Shown here in pieces: positions 50,076 through 58,688 of a stretch of DNA of 64,000 bases (position 1 is the stretch's first letter; every line of letters starts with the position of its first letter). Origin of the DNA: Rhodothermales bacterium (GTDB lineage: Bacteria > Bacteroidota > Rhodothermia > Rhodothermales > JAHQVL01); the NCBI GenBank assembly GCA_041391505.1, contig JAWKNW010000004.1:124001-188000 (forward strand). Direction: 5' to 3'. The position numbers and the translations under genes were made by a program. The notes below the pieces were generated by a model. The model saw nothing but the letters and a program-made list of their open reading frames with translations, was not told the DNA's origin and made no database searches.

Positions 50076-52283
50076 ATGCCCTGGCGAACGACCGCTCTTC
50101 TGATCCTGTGCGTCACGCTGGTGGCCGGCGGGGTGTATCTCTTTCGCGCCGCGCACGCGCCTCCCGATTTTAACAGCGAAATCCGGCCGCTGCTCAATGG
50201 GCAGTGCCTGCGTTGCCACGGCGGCGTCCGCCAGGCCGGCGATTTCAGTCTTCTTTTCCCCGACGACGCGCTCCTTCCCGGCGAATCCGGCCGCATCCCG
50301 ATCGTCCCCGGCCAGCCCGATTCCAGTGAGGTCATCCGGCGCATCCGGCTGGACGATCCGGAGGAGCGGATGCCCTACGAGCACCCCCCACTCAGCGAGC
50401 AGCAGATCGACCTGCTCACGCGATGGATCGCCGCGGGCGCGAAATGGGAAACCCACTGGGCGTACGTTCCGCCCGATCCGAACCTTGCGCCGCCGGCGGT
50501 CCGCTCCCGCTGGGTTCGCGGCGGGATCGACCGGTTTGTCTATGACCGGCTCCTCGAGGCCGGCCTGTCTCCGAGCGCCGAAGCCGACTGCTACACCCTG
50601 GCGCGCCGCGTCTCGCTGGATCTGACCGGCCTGCCCGTGGCGCCCGAGCAGGCGGACGGCCTCTGCCGCGCGGACGCCGATGCCGCCTACGAGCGCTTCG
50701 TCGACAGCCTCCTCGCGACGCCGGCCTATGGCGAACATCTCGCCGCTACCTGGCTCGACCTCGCCCGGTACGCCGACACCAAAGGCTATCGGCCGGATCT
50801 GCATCGGGAGATCTGGAAGTACAGGGACTGGGTGATCGAGGCGTTTAATGCCGATATGCCGTTCGATCGGTTCACCATCGAACAACTCGCCGGCGACCTC
50901 TTGCCCGAGCCCACCGACGCCCAGCGGCTCGCGACGGCCTTCCATCGCAACAGCATGGCGAACGACGAAGGCGGCTCGGACGATGAGGAGTTCCGCGTCG
51001 CCGCAGTGATCGACCGGGTGAACACCACGTGGGAAGTGTGGATGGGCACGACCATGGCCTGCGTCCAGTGCCACAGCCATCCCTACGATCCGTTTCGTCA
51101 CGAGGACTATTACGCGTCCTTCGCCTTCTTCAACAACACGGCGGATACCGATCACGGCTCGGAACGCCCGCGGCTCGCCGTGTTTGACCCCGTGCTGGGC
51201 GATACGGTGCGGACGCCCGTAATGGTCGAGCTCGAGGGCGATGCCCGCCGGACGACGCATGTGTTCAACCGGGGCAACTGGCTCGATCCCGGCGACGCGA
51301 TCGCGCCGGGGGTGCCCGGGGCGCTGCCGGCGATGCCGGCGGACCTGCCCTCGAACCGGCTGGGGCTCGCCCGGTGGATCGTCGGGCCGGACAACCCCCT
51401 CGCCGCGCGCGTCCTGGCGAACCGGCTGTGGGCCGGCGTCTGGGGGAGGGGCATCGTCGAGACCCTGGAGGATTTCGGCAGCCAGGGCGAGCCGCCGACG
51501 CATCCCGAGCTGCTGGACTGGCTCGCCGTGCGTCTCCGCACGACGCATGCCTGGCACATCAAACCGTTTCTCAAAGAAATCGTCCTCTCCGCCGCGTACC
51601 GGCAAAGCAGCCGGCTAACGCCGGCGCTCCGGGAGGCCGACCCCGACAACCGGCTCCTGGCCCGTGGCCCGCGCACCCGCCTTTCGGCGGAGCAGATCCG
51701 CGATCAGGGGCTGGCCGTCAGCGGACTGTTGAATCCCGTGGTCGGCGGGCCGAGCGTCAAGCCGGTGCAGCCGCCCGGCATCTGGAGCGTCCAGCTGCGG
51801 CCGCAGATTCGCTGGATCGACGACGAGGACCCGGCCGACCGACACCGGCGCGCCCTGTACACGTACTGGCGTCGCTCGAGTCCTTACCCCTCGATGGTGG
51901 CGTTCGACAGCCCGAGCCGTGAATTCTGTATCTCGCGGCGCGTCAGCACGAACACGCCGCTGCAGGCGTTCGTGACACTGAACGACCCGGTGTACGTCGA
52001 GATGGCCCAGGCGCTCGCGGCGCGGATGGCGGACGCCGGTCCTTCCCTCGATGCGCAGCTGGCGCGCGGCTACCGCCTCGCCGTCGCCGCGCCCCCATCC
52101 CCCGACGCCCTGGAGGCGTTGCGACGCCTGCACCGGGGCGCATTCGACCGGTACACCGGCGCGCCGGCCGATACGCTGGCCGCAGCGGCCGGCCCCGACT
52201 ATCCCGCCACGCCGGAACGGGCGGCGCTCGTGCAGGTGGCCTCGGCCATCATGAATCTCGATGCGTTCATCGTCAAACAGTGA
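50076..52283 (+). CDS. Planctomycete-type cytochrome c protein with DUF1549 and DUF1553
   Basis: A 735-residue exported protein anchored by an N-terminal membrane segment (TALLILCVTLVAGGVYLF). The PSCyt1 heme-binding motif C44-L-R-C47-H48 is followed by DUF1549 (PSCyt2; RFVYDRLLEAGLSPS through THPYDPFRHEDYY-like segments, about 150-360) and DUF1553 (PSD1; LARWIVGPDNPLAARVLANRLW, about 430-735). Such proteins occur next to DUF1501 genes in Planctomycetes, Verrucomicrobia and related genomes; biochemical function is unknown. A DUF1501 gene follows 16 bases after its stop, confirming the pairing. Confidence 0.93.
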   Translation: MPWRTTALLILCVTLVAGGVYLFRAAHAPPDFNSEIRPLLNGQCLRCHGGVRQAGDFSLLFPDDALLPGESGRIPIVPGQPDSSEVIRRIRLDDPEERMPYEHPPLSEQQIDLLTRWIAAGAKWETHWAYVPPDPNLAPPAVRSRWVRGGIDRFVYDRLLEAGLSPSAEADCYTLARRVSLDLTGLPVAPEQADGLCRADADAAYERFVDSLLATPAYGEHLAATWLDLARYADTKGYRPDLHREIWKYRDWVIEAFNADMPFDRFTIEQLAGDLLPEPTDAQRLATAFHRNSMANDEGGSDDEEFRVAAVIDRVNTTWEVWMGTTMACVQCHSHPYDPFRHEDYYASFAFFNNTADTDHGSERPRLAVFDPVLGDTVRTPVMVELEGDARRTTHVFNRGNWLDPGDAIAPGVPGALPAMPADLPSNRLGLARWIVGPDNPLAARVLANRLWAGVWGRGIVETLEDFGSQGEPPTHPELLDWLAVRLRTTHAWHIKPFLKEIVLSAAYRQSSRLTPALREADPDNRLLARGPRTRLSAEQIRDQGLAVSGLLNPVVGGPSVKPVQPPGIWSVQLRPQIRWIDDEDPADRHRRALYTYWRRSSPYPSMVAFDSPSREFCISRRVSTNTPLQAFVTLNDPVYVEMAQALAARMADAGPSLDAQLARGYRLAVAAPPSPDALEALRRLHRGAFDRYTGAPADTLAAAAGPDYPATPERAALVQVASAIMNLDAFIVKQ

Positions 52284-52299
52284 GAGGCGCCGCAACCGC

Positions 52300-53757
52300 A
52301 TGGATCTCGACCGCGAACTCCGCCAGACCTACGGCGCCTACCAGACGCGCCGGCATTTTCTGAGGACCTGCACCTCCGGCCTCGGCGCGGCGGCGCTGTC
52401 AATGCTGGCCGGCTGCGGCCAGGGCGCGCCCGACGCTGCGTCGGCGATGCAGAGGGCCGCCCGCGTGGCGCCGAAGGCGAAAAGCGTCATCTTCCTTCAC
52501 ATGGAAGGCGCGCCGTCGCAGTTGGAGCTTTTCGACTTCAAGCCGGCGCTGGCCCGCCTCGACGGGCAGACCTGCCCTCCTTCGCTGCTGGAGGGCAAAC
52601 GGTTCGCCTTTATCGAGGGCGTCCCCAAAATGCTGGGCCCGCATACCACGTTCGATCGATACGGACAGACGGGCTCCTACGTATCGAACGTGCTGCCGCA
52701 CTTCGCGACGATCGTCGACGAGGTCGCGTTTCTCAAGGCCATGCACACGGATCAGTTCAACCACGCGCCGGCGCAGCTGCTGCTCTATACCGGCCATGCG
52801 CGCATGGGCCGGCCGAGCATGGGGTCGTGGGTGACGTACGGGATCGGGTCGGCAAACGACAATCTGCCGGGCTACGTGGTGCTGGTGTCGGGCCGCGCCG
52901 AGCCGAGCGCCGGTAAGAGCCTCTGGGGAAGCGGATTCCTGCCGACGGTGTTTCAGGGCGTCCAGTGCCGCTCGGGCGACGAGCCGGTCCTGTACATGAA
53001 CGACCCCCCCGGGGTGGATCGCGGAACGCGCCGGCTCACGCTGGACGCCATCAACGCCATCAACCGCCAGCAATACGAGGAGACGCTGGACCCCGAGATC
53101 CTGACGCGGATCGAACAGTACGAACTGGCCTTCCGGATGCAGGTGGAGGCCCCGGACGTGCTGGACGTCAGCGCGGAGTCGGAGGAGACCCGGCGGCTAT
53201 ACGGCGCCGAACCCGGCGTGTCGTCGTTCGCAAACAACTGCCTGCTCGCGCGCCGGCTGGTGGAAAGCGGCGTCCGGTTCATCCAGCTTTTTCACGACGG
53301 CTGGGATTCCCACGGCACCACCGAATACGAGTCGATCAACTACGGCTTCATGGAGCGGTGCAAGGAGGTCGATCAGGCCATGACCGCCCTCGTCATCGAT
53401 CTGAAGCGGCGCGGACTGCTCGACGAAACGCTGGTGGTGTGGGGCGGCGAGTTCGGCCGGACGCCCATGATGGAAAACCGCGGCGGCGTATCCAATCCTT
53501 ACAAGGGGCGCGACCACCACAGCGAGGCCTTTACCATGTGGCTCGCCGGCGGCGGCGTCAAGGCCGGCGTGACCTACGGGGAAACCGACGAGATCGGGTA
53601 TTACGGGATCGACGGCCAGGTGCACGTCCACGACCTCCAGGCCACCATCCTGCATCTGCTGGGGCTGGATCACGAACGCCTCACCTACCCCTTCCAGGGG
53701 CGCGACTTCCGCCTGACGGATGTGAGCGGGAACGTCGTGGAAGCCGTGCTGGCGTAA
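52300..53757 (+). CDS. DUF1501 family protein with Tat-type signal
   Basis: A 485-residue protein of the DUF1501 family, related in fold to sulfatase/alkaline-phosphatase-type enzymes. The N terminus carries a twin-arginine motif (TRRHFLR) and a hydrophobic stretch ending LSMLAGC, which may also be a lipobox. Family segments are SVIFLHMEGAPSQLELFDFKP, RFIQLFHDGWDSHG, LVVWGGEFGRTPM and GRDHHSEAFTMWLAGGGVK, supplying the conserved His and Asp residues. It forms an operon with the DUF1549/DUF1553 cytochrome protein. ATG 52300 is chosen because an earlier in-frame ATG lies within the upstream gene. Confidence 0.93.
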   Translation: MDLDRELRQTYGAYQTRRHFLRTCTSGLGAAALSMLAGCGQGAPDAASAMQRAARVAPKAKSVIFLHMEGAPSQLELFDFKPALARLDGQTCPPSLLEGKRFAFIEGVPKMLGPHTTFDRYGQTGSYVSNVLPHFATIVDEVAFLKAMHTDQFNHAPAQLLLYTGHARMGRPSMGSWVTYGIGSANDNLPGYVVLVSGRAEPSAGKSLWGSGFLPTVFQGVQCRSGDEPVLYMNDPPGVDRGTRRLTLDAINAINRQQYEETLDPEILTRIEQYELAFRMQVEAPDVLDVSAESEETRRLYGAEPGVSSFANNCLLARRLVESGVRFIQLFHDGWDSHGTTEYESINYGFMERCKEVDQAMTALVIDLKRRGLLDETLVVWGGEFGRTPMMENRGGVSNPYKGRDHHSEAFTMWLAGGGVKAGVTYGETDEIGYYGIDGQVHVHDLQATILHLLGLDHERLTYPFQGRDFRLTDVSGNVVEAVLA

Positions 53758-53759
53758 GG

Positions 53760-53870
53760 GGTTCAAGGTCTGAGGATCGAGGTTCAAGGTTTGAGGTTTG
53801 AGGTTCAAGGCACTGCCTCGCCATTCCTTGAACCTCGATCCTCAAACCTCGAACCACTAATCACTAACCC
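53760..53870. repeat. Heptamer-period long hairpin between convergent DUF1501 and ribokinase genes
   Basis: The left arm 53760-53810 is seven consecutive heptamers (GGTTCAA, GGTCTGA, GGATCGA, GGTTCAA, GGTTTGA, GGTTTGA, GGTTCAA) plus GG. The right arm 53826-53855, read on the other strand, is GGTTCGA, GGTTTGA, GGATCGA, GGTTCAA, GG. It matches 53760-53789 at 28 of 30 positions. Two further degenerate heptamers (GATTAGT, GGTTAGT) run into the ribokinase stop codon. It starts 3 bases after the DUF1501 stop. Confidence 0.92.
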
Positions 53871-54775
53871 ACCATACGCTCCACCTCTTCCCGATACGGC
53901 ATCGCATCCTGTGCTCCGGTGCGTGTAGCGGCGAGGGCACCGGCGGCGCCGGCCCAGCGGACGGCGGCTTCGAGCGGACGGTTCTCCGCCAGCGCCAGGG
54001 CGAAAGCGGCCGCAAAAGCGTCGCCGCAGGCGGTGGTATCAACGGCCTCGACGTGGAACGGCGGGATCTCCAGGAATCCGTCCCCCGAGACATAGACGCC
54101 GGCATCGCCCCGGGTGATGAGCACGGTGCCGGCGCCGAGGCGATGGATCGCGTCGGCGGCCCGGCGGGCGGACGCCTCGTCGTCGATCCGGATGCCGGAC
54201 AGCCTCTCGGCCTCGGCGAGGTTGGGCGTCAGGAAGTCGACCTCGAACAGCGCGGGAGGGAACGGCGCCCGGGGCGCCGGGGCGGGGTCGAGCAGGGTCA
54301 TGACCCGGTGGCGGCGCGCGAGGCGCAGCGCGGCCGACGCGGTGGCCAGGGGGATTTCGAGCTGCACCAGCACGGCATCGGCGCCGGCGATGACCGTTTC
54401 GAGCGCCTCGATCCGTTCCGGTGTGAGCATGCCATTGGCGCCGGCGACGACGGTGATGGCGTTTTCGCCCGCGTCGTCCACGCCGATCAGCGCGACGCCG
54501 CTCGGCGTGCCGGCCGCCACGAGCAGGTGCTGCGTATCGACCCCTTCGCGGCGCAGGCGCTCCGTGAGCGACGTGCCGAACAGGTCGTCGCCCACGCAAC
54601 CGATGAGGGTGGTCGCCCCTCCCAGCCGGCTGGCGGCGACGGCCTGGTTGCCGCCCTTGCCGCCGGGTGCCATAAAGAACGACGCGCCGTGGACCGTTTC
54701 ACCCGGCGCCGGCAGCCGCTCGGCCCGGGCCACGAGATCCATGTTGACGGAACCGACAATGACGATGCGAGGCAT
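53864..54775 (-). CDS. rbsK: Ribokinase (PfkB family)
   Basis: Phosphorylates ribose to ribose 5-phosphate for entry into the pentose phosphate pathway. The 303-residue protein has PfkB signature 1 (GGKGGNQAVAASRLGG), the N-terminal substrate segment GSVNMDLVARAERLPAPGET, and signature 2 near the C terminus (DTTACGDAFAAAFALAL) with the catalytic Asp and anion hole. ATG 54775 gives the standard length and an N terminus matching the family. No ribose transporter or RbsD is in the window. Its 3' end overlaps the outermost heptamers of the neighbouring repeat. Confidence 0.93.
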   Translation of the reverse strand: MPRIVIVGSVNMDLVARAERLPAPGETVHGASFFMAPGGKGGNQAVAASRLGGATTLIGCVGDDLFGTSLTERLRREGVDTQHLLVAAGTPSGVALIGVDDAGENAITVVAGANGMLTPERIEALETVIAGADAVLVQLEIPLATASAALRLARRHRVMTLLDPAPAPRAPFPPALFEVDFLTPNLAEAERLSGIRIDDEASARRAADAIHRLGAGTVLITRGDAGVYVSGDGFLEIPPFHVEAVDTTACGDAFAAAFALALAENRPLEAAVRWAGAAGALAATRTGAQDAMPYREEVERMVG

Positions 54776-54857
54776 AGGCGTGGGGATCGTTTTGCGCAAG
54801 ATACGCAAACAATCCCGCAAGGCGGTGTCGGCTGCCCCAATTCCAGCGCCATGCGGC

Positions 54858-56843
54858 CTACCGGAAAAGTGACCGTTCCCGCGGCGGCCGATTGGGGCGC
54901 AGCTCGGGGAGCGGCGTCGCTTCGGCCGGCGCCCCGTCCTTCGACTGGGACGCGTTGCGCGCATCCAGGTCGCTGATCATCTGCCTCAGCGCCTCGATAC
55001 CCAGGGGATTGCGGTACGTGAGGTCTCGCACGGCGATCATCATCCCGATTTCTTCCCCTTTCGCGTCGCGCAGCATGCTTACGGCGGTCTCGACGTCGTA
55101 GGCGCCGCCCGTCAGCGTCCGGTGCACCTGCCGGCCTACCCACGACCCGGTTTCCACCAGCGCGTCGTGGGCCTGCTGGCGTTCCACCGGCGTGGGCCAG
55201 TCGATCTGCAGCAGATCGCTCAGGTTGCGGCCGGCGGCCCGCTGCCGGTCGATGCCGTACCGCTGCGAGGCGGCGTCGTTGGCGAACAGCACCTGGAGCG
55301 CTCGGTTCGTCACGATGACCGGGTCGTGCAGTTGATCGAAGGCCTGGCGCTGGAGATCGACCCACTCGTCGGAACGGGTGAAAGTCGTCGTGTCGATGAA
55401 CGAGCACACCACGCCCATCGCGCCGGCGGCCGGATCGTCCAGCGGGTTGACCTGGATCTGATAGGTCCGCTCGCGGAGCGAAACGGCGCGTTCCGCCGGC
55501 AAGTGCGTCCGCAGGGCGTCCGATGCCATCTCCTGCAGGGTATGGCGGACAGGCCACGAGAAGTCGGTGAGCGGGCGCCCGATATCGCCGGCTTCGAGAT
55601 CGAGGATGCCCGGCAGCCCATGCGAATACAGCCGCACGCGGAGATGGGAATCCAGATGCAGCAGCCCGGTGTTGCTGGCGGCGATGACCTGTTCGAGCTG
55701 GGCGTACGCCTCGCGCAGCGCGTCGGTATCGTCGGCCATCACGTCGTGGCTGCCTTCGAGGTATTCCTGGGTCATGCGCGCCCGCTCTTCGCTCTGGAAC
55801 AGCTCTTCCTTCAGATAGCGGGCGTAGGCGAGCAGGCCGCGCGTCCGCATTTTTTGATGCGCCTCGGTCAGGGAGGCTTCGGTGAGGGGCGCGGGCACAT
55901 CCGCATCGAGCTCGCGGCTCCGATACAGTCCGCTCGACGCGACGACGTTGTCGAAATAGGCGGAGGATTCCTCCGCGCTCATCGGAGCTCCCAGCAGGAG
56001 GTAGCCGCCCGTCCGCAGCCGGGCGTGGCAGGAACGCAGCAGTTCATCCTGGCGGACGGGATCCATCAGCAATACAGGGTTCCGGCTGACGATGAGGTCG
56101 AGTTCGTCGAACGCCACGTCCTCGGCCGGCACCCCGTGGTGAAATACCACGCTTTCGCGCACGTGCGGTAGCAACGTGAAGCCGTCCGCGTCTTCGGTGA
56201 AGTAGCCGGCCAGACAGGCGTCCGAGAGGTCGTCGGCCAGGGCGCGCGGATACCGGCCTCGGCGGGCCACATCCACCTGCGTCTCGTCGTTTTCGACGGC
56301 GTGGATTTCGATCGCGGGCGGTTGCTCCATGCATCGCGCGTACTCGTGGAGGAGCAGGGCCACCGAATAGGCTTCCTCACCGCTCCCGCTGCCCGTCACG
56401 AGGATGCGAATGCCCCCCTTGAGCGAACCTGCCGCGAACAGGCCGAGCAGGGCGTACCGTTCGAGCACGAACAGCGATTCGGGATCGCTGAAGAAGCGGG
56501 TTGAGCGCACATGCAGATTGCGCCGGAGCTGGGACAATTCCTCCGGATGTGCTTCGGCCATGGCGCAGTATGCGGTGAGGTCGCTTTCGCCGGCCGCCCG
56601 CATGCGGCGATGCAGGCGCCGCAGCAGCTGGAGATAGTTCAGCCGCCGGAAACCGAGCGGCGACGTCGCCATGGCGCGCTCGAGGAGCGTCGCAAGCGCC
56701 TCCCGTCCTTCCGGTAACTCGGGGGACAGGTTGCGGTGCGTCCGGTCGGTCAGGTTTTCAATGATGCTGAGAAAGGGGGCGGCGGATCGAATCGATGCAG
56801 CCGGCGTGCGCGGGGCAGCCGGCTTGTCCAGAGTGGCGAACAT
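54858..56843 (-). CDS. CheR-type methyltransferase fused to PAS domains
   Basis: A 661-residue cytoplasmic protein. The N-terminal half is CheR-like: an all-helical domain, the segment LHVRSTRFFSDPESLFVLE, the SAM-binding loop LVTGSGSGEEAYSVALLL, DLIVSRNPVLLMDPVRQDELL and LRTGGYLLLGAPMS. A coiled-coil-prone linker follows, then PAS-like domains (about 430-530 and 540-650, the last containing DPVIVTNRALQVLFANDAASQRYG). Fusions of CheB, CheR and PAS are known, but here CheB and a kinase module are missing. The usual CheR loop residue pattern CRN appears as SRN. No chemoreceptor is encoded nearby. Start chosen at MFATLDKP. Confidence 0.85.
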   Translation of the reverse strand: MFATLDKPAAPRTPAASIRSAAPFLSIIENLTDRTHRNLSPELPEGREALATLLERAMATSPLGFRRLNYLQLLRRLHRRMRAAGESDLTAYCAMAEAHPEELSQLRRNLHVRSTRFFSDPESLFVLERYALLGLFAAGSLKGGIRILVTGSGSGEEAYSVALLLHEYARCMEQPPAIEIHAVENDETQVDVARRGRYPRALADDLSDACLAGYFTEDADGFTLLPHVRESVVFHHGVPAEDVAFDELDLIVSRNPVLLMDPVRQDELLRSCHARLRTGGYLLLGAPMSAEESSAYFDNVVASSGLYRSRELDADVPAPLTEASLTEAHQKMRTRGLLAYARYLKEELFQSEERARMTQEYLEGSHDVMADDTDALREAYAQLEQVIAASNTGLLHLDSHLRVRLYSHGLPGILDLEAGDIGRPLTDFSWPVRHTLQEMASDALRTHLPAERAVSLRERTYQIQVNPLDDPAAGAMGVVCSFIDTTTFTRSDEWVDLQRQAFDQLHDPVIVTNRALQVLFANDAASQRYGIDRQRAAGRNLSDLLQIDWPTPVERQQAHDALVETGSWVGRQVHRTLTGGAYDVETAVSMLRDAKGEEIGMMIAVRDLTYRNPLGIEALRQMISDLDARNASQSKDGAPAEATPLPELRPNRPPRERSLFR

Positions 56844-56853
56844 GGCGGTAATG

Positions 56854-56877
56854 AACAACAAGTTGTTTTGAAACAAC
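56854..56877 (-). promoter_or_regulatory. Palindromic operator-like site upstream of the CheR-PAS gene
   Basis: AACAAC (56854-56859), GTTGTT (56862-56867) and AAACAAC (56871-56877) form two overlapping dyads: AACAAC-AA-GTTGTT and GTTGTTT-TG-AAACAAC. The site lies 10-35 bases upstream of the chosen start at 56843, in the 273-base region divergent from the TolB-like gene. It could be a repressor site or a leader hairpin; the regulator is unknown. Confidence 0.4.
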
Positions 56878-57116
56878 TCGGGTGCAGAAGGGACGGCCAG
56901 GGGGATCATCGCAGGGTAGCCGCAGGAACAACAGAGATGTGCCTGGGAAAGTAACGGCATCGAAAGCGCGCCGCCAGCGCTTTCCGTGCAAAAGGATGGC
57001 GGACAAAACGCCTACACGACGTAGTAAGCCGGCGAGGAATCCGGCGGGAGATTTCTTACCTTTTGGCCTCGTTTTTGAGCTGCACACCCCATCATCACGA
57101 CACGCACCCTGTAGGC

Positions 57117-58322
57117 ATGCACATAGATCGTTTTCGATGTACCTACCTGGCGCCGGCGCTCCTCGCCGGCTTCCTGATCTCGGCCTGCTCGGGGCCGCAG
57201 ACCCTCGCCCCGGCGGATCTACCCCGGGAGCCGGCCGGACCGACCTATTCGATGCTGGTGGCCAGCCCGGACGGCCTCCTGCGCGCCGCGATGCCTGCCG
57301 GGACGGTGGACCGGGTGGGGCCGGCCATGGAGGCCGTCGTCGCGCGATCCCTCGCCCCGTCGGGCGCCATGCTGGCTGTCGCGTTTACGCGGAACGACTC
57401 GACCTATCTCGCGGTCGTCACGCCCGGTCAGGGCGCTGCCCGGACGCTGCCGCTTGCCGCGAAACGACGCGAAGTCACGATGGCCTGGCGTCCGGATGAG
57501 GGCGCGCTGGTCGCAGGGTATTACACGCCCGACGGCGATGCGCCCGGCCCCGGGGGCATGGTCGTCGTCGAGACGGCCGGCATGACAATGCGCCCGTCCG
57601 GGTGTACGGCATCCCGAATCGTCTACGGATGGCCCACGGCCGATCGGATGTTGGTGGGCGACGGGAAATCGATCTACCTCGTGGAGGCGTCCGGCTGCGC
57701 CACCACGACCACGTTCTCCCTGCTCAAGAAGCATCAGGTGACGCCTTCGCCCACGGGCCGGCATGTCGCCTACATCTTTCGTGAGCTGGAATACAATCGG
57801 GAAAAACGCACCTACGAACCGGATTCTACGCTGATGATCGCCGAGCTCGACGGGTCGAACGAGCGTCCGGTCGCGGGCGAACGGTATCATCCCAGGAATC
57901 TCGCCTGGTCACCGGACGGGTCGAAACTCGCGTTCGACGTGACCTCGCAGACGGACCCGTCGATCCGGCATCTGGCCGTCTACGACCTCGCGGCCGGCGA
58001 AGCGACCTTCATCGTGCGCGCGACGGACACCGTGATGCCGAGCGAAACCCGCCCGCAATGGTCTCCGGACGGCCGGTATCTCGCGTACGACCGGACCTTC
58101 GTGCACGGCGAGCTCTACCAGAAGGGTGTCCGCTCGATGGACGACAACGCCGTGTACCAGGTGGCCGAGCAACCCCGCGCCGCCGGCAAGCTGGACCTCT
58201 GGGGCTGGGCCGGAAACCGCACCGTGCTGCGCACCGTGGACGGCCACTACCTGCTCGGCATCCCCGGTCAGCCCATACCCGAGCCCCTCGCGGTCGACGG
58301 AGCGCTGATTATGGTGTGGTGA
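57117..58322 (+). CDS. TolB/PD40-type beta-propeller lipoprotein
   Basis: A 401-residue exported lipoprotein: LLAGFLISAC supplies the lipobox cysteine. The rest is a TolB-like propeller with repeated PD40-type motifs, notably LAWSPDGSKLAFDV and PQWSPDGRYLAYDR, and weaker copies such as VTPSPTGRHVAYIF and MAWRPDEGALVAGY. It probably sits on the periplasmic face of a membrane and binds a partner protein or peptide; no catalytic motif is visible. It is not part of a tol-pal cluster, so the TolB name refers only to fold. It is divergent from the CheR-PAS gene. Confidence 0.8.
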   Translation: MHIDRFRCTYLAPALLAGFLISACSGPQTLAPADLPREPAGPTYSMLVASPDGLLRAAMPAGTVDRVGPAMEAVVARSLAPSGAMLAVAFTRNDSTYLAVVTPGQGAARTLPLAAKRREVTMAWRPDEGALVAGYYTPDGDAPGPGGMVVVETAGMTMRPSGCTASRIVYGWPTADRMLVGDGKSIYLVEASGCATTTTFSLLKKHQVTPSPTGRHVAYIFRELEYNREKRTYEPDSTLMIAELDGSNERPVAGERYHPRNLAWSPDGSKLAFDVTSQTDPSIRHLAVYDLAAGEATFIVRATDTVMPSETRPQWSPDGRYLAYDRTFVHGELYQKGVRSMDDNAVYQVAEQPRAAGKLDLWGWAGNRTVLRTVDGHYLLGIPGQPIPEPLAVDGALIMVW

Positions 58323-58370
58323 AATTGAAAAATGAAAAGTAAGAAGTGCAAAATGAACCGCCAGGCGCCA

Positions 58371-58500
58371 GGGCAATTGCCTACTCGCCGTGGCCGTGAA
58401 AAGCGGAGGGGAGTTCGGGTTTTTTTTATACCGCAACACCCCCCATACCCCCATACCCCAGTCCGGGACATGCTCACGTTTGAAGAGCATGCGATTGCCC
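58371..58500. repeat. Dispersed palindromic element, copy A (about 130 bp)
   Basis: It begins GGGCAATTGC and ends ATGCGATTGCCC, with internal segments GGCCGTGAAAAGCGG, TACCGCAA, CCCCCATACCCCCATAC and CACGTTTGAAGAGCATGCG. The same order and most of the same bases occur at 63607-63746. It lies between the convergent TolB-like gene and htpX. No open frame or transposase is inside, so it is MITE/REP-like. Confidence 0.85.
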
Positions 58501-58567
58501 TGCGCTAGGAGCAGTCCAATTTTCATCTTACATGTTGACGTTACGCACGTTAATGACGTGATCTATC

Positions 58568-58647
58568 GATGCGGGATGCAAGTTGCAGGATGTTTACCAA
58601 AACCCCGTCCGTTTTATCGATCATCCTGCATCCCTGTATCCTGCATC
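58568..58647. repeat. Heptamer-like inverted repeat before the htpX 3' end
   Basis: The left arm 58568-58592 (GATGCGGGATGCAAG...GGATG) and right arm 58622-58647 are nearly reverse-complementary and built from GGATGCA/AGTTGCA-type units with a mostly 7-base period. The arms are separated by about 29 bases including CCAAAACCCCG. It lies between the convergent TolB-like gene and htpX, like the repeats at 20968 and 53760. The rest of 58501-58688 holds nothing else recognisable. Confidence 0.75.
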
Positions 58648-58688
58648 ACAAGACCTGAGGCTATCGTGCGTAAGATCAGTTACAGGGT

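Noticed and set aside
49092..51605. Long minus-strand frame spanning the kinase and DUF1549 genes
   Set aside because: It crosses two clear genes and the gap between them and has no recognisable domain.
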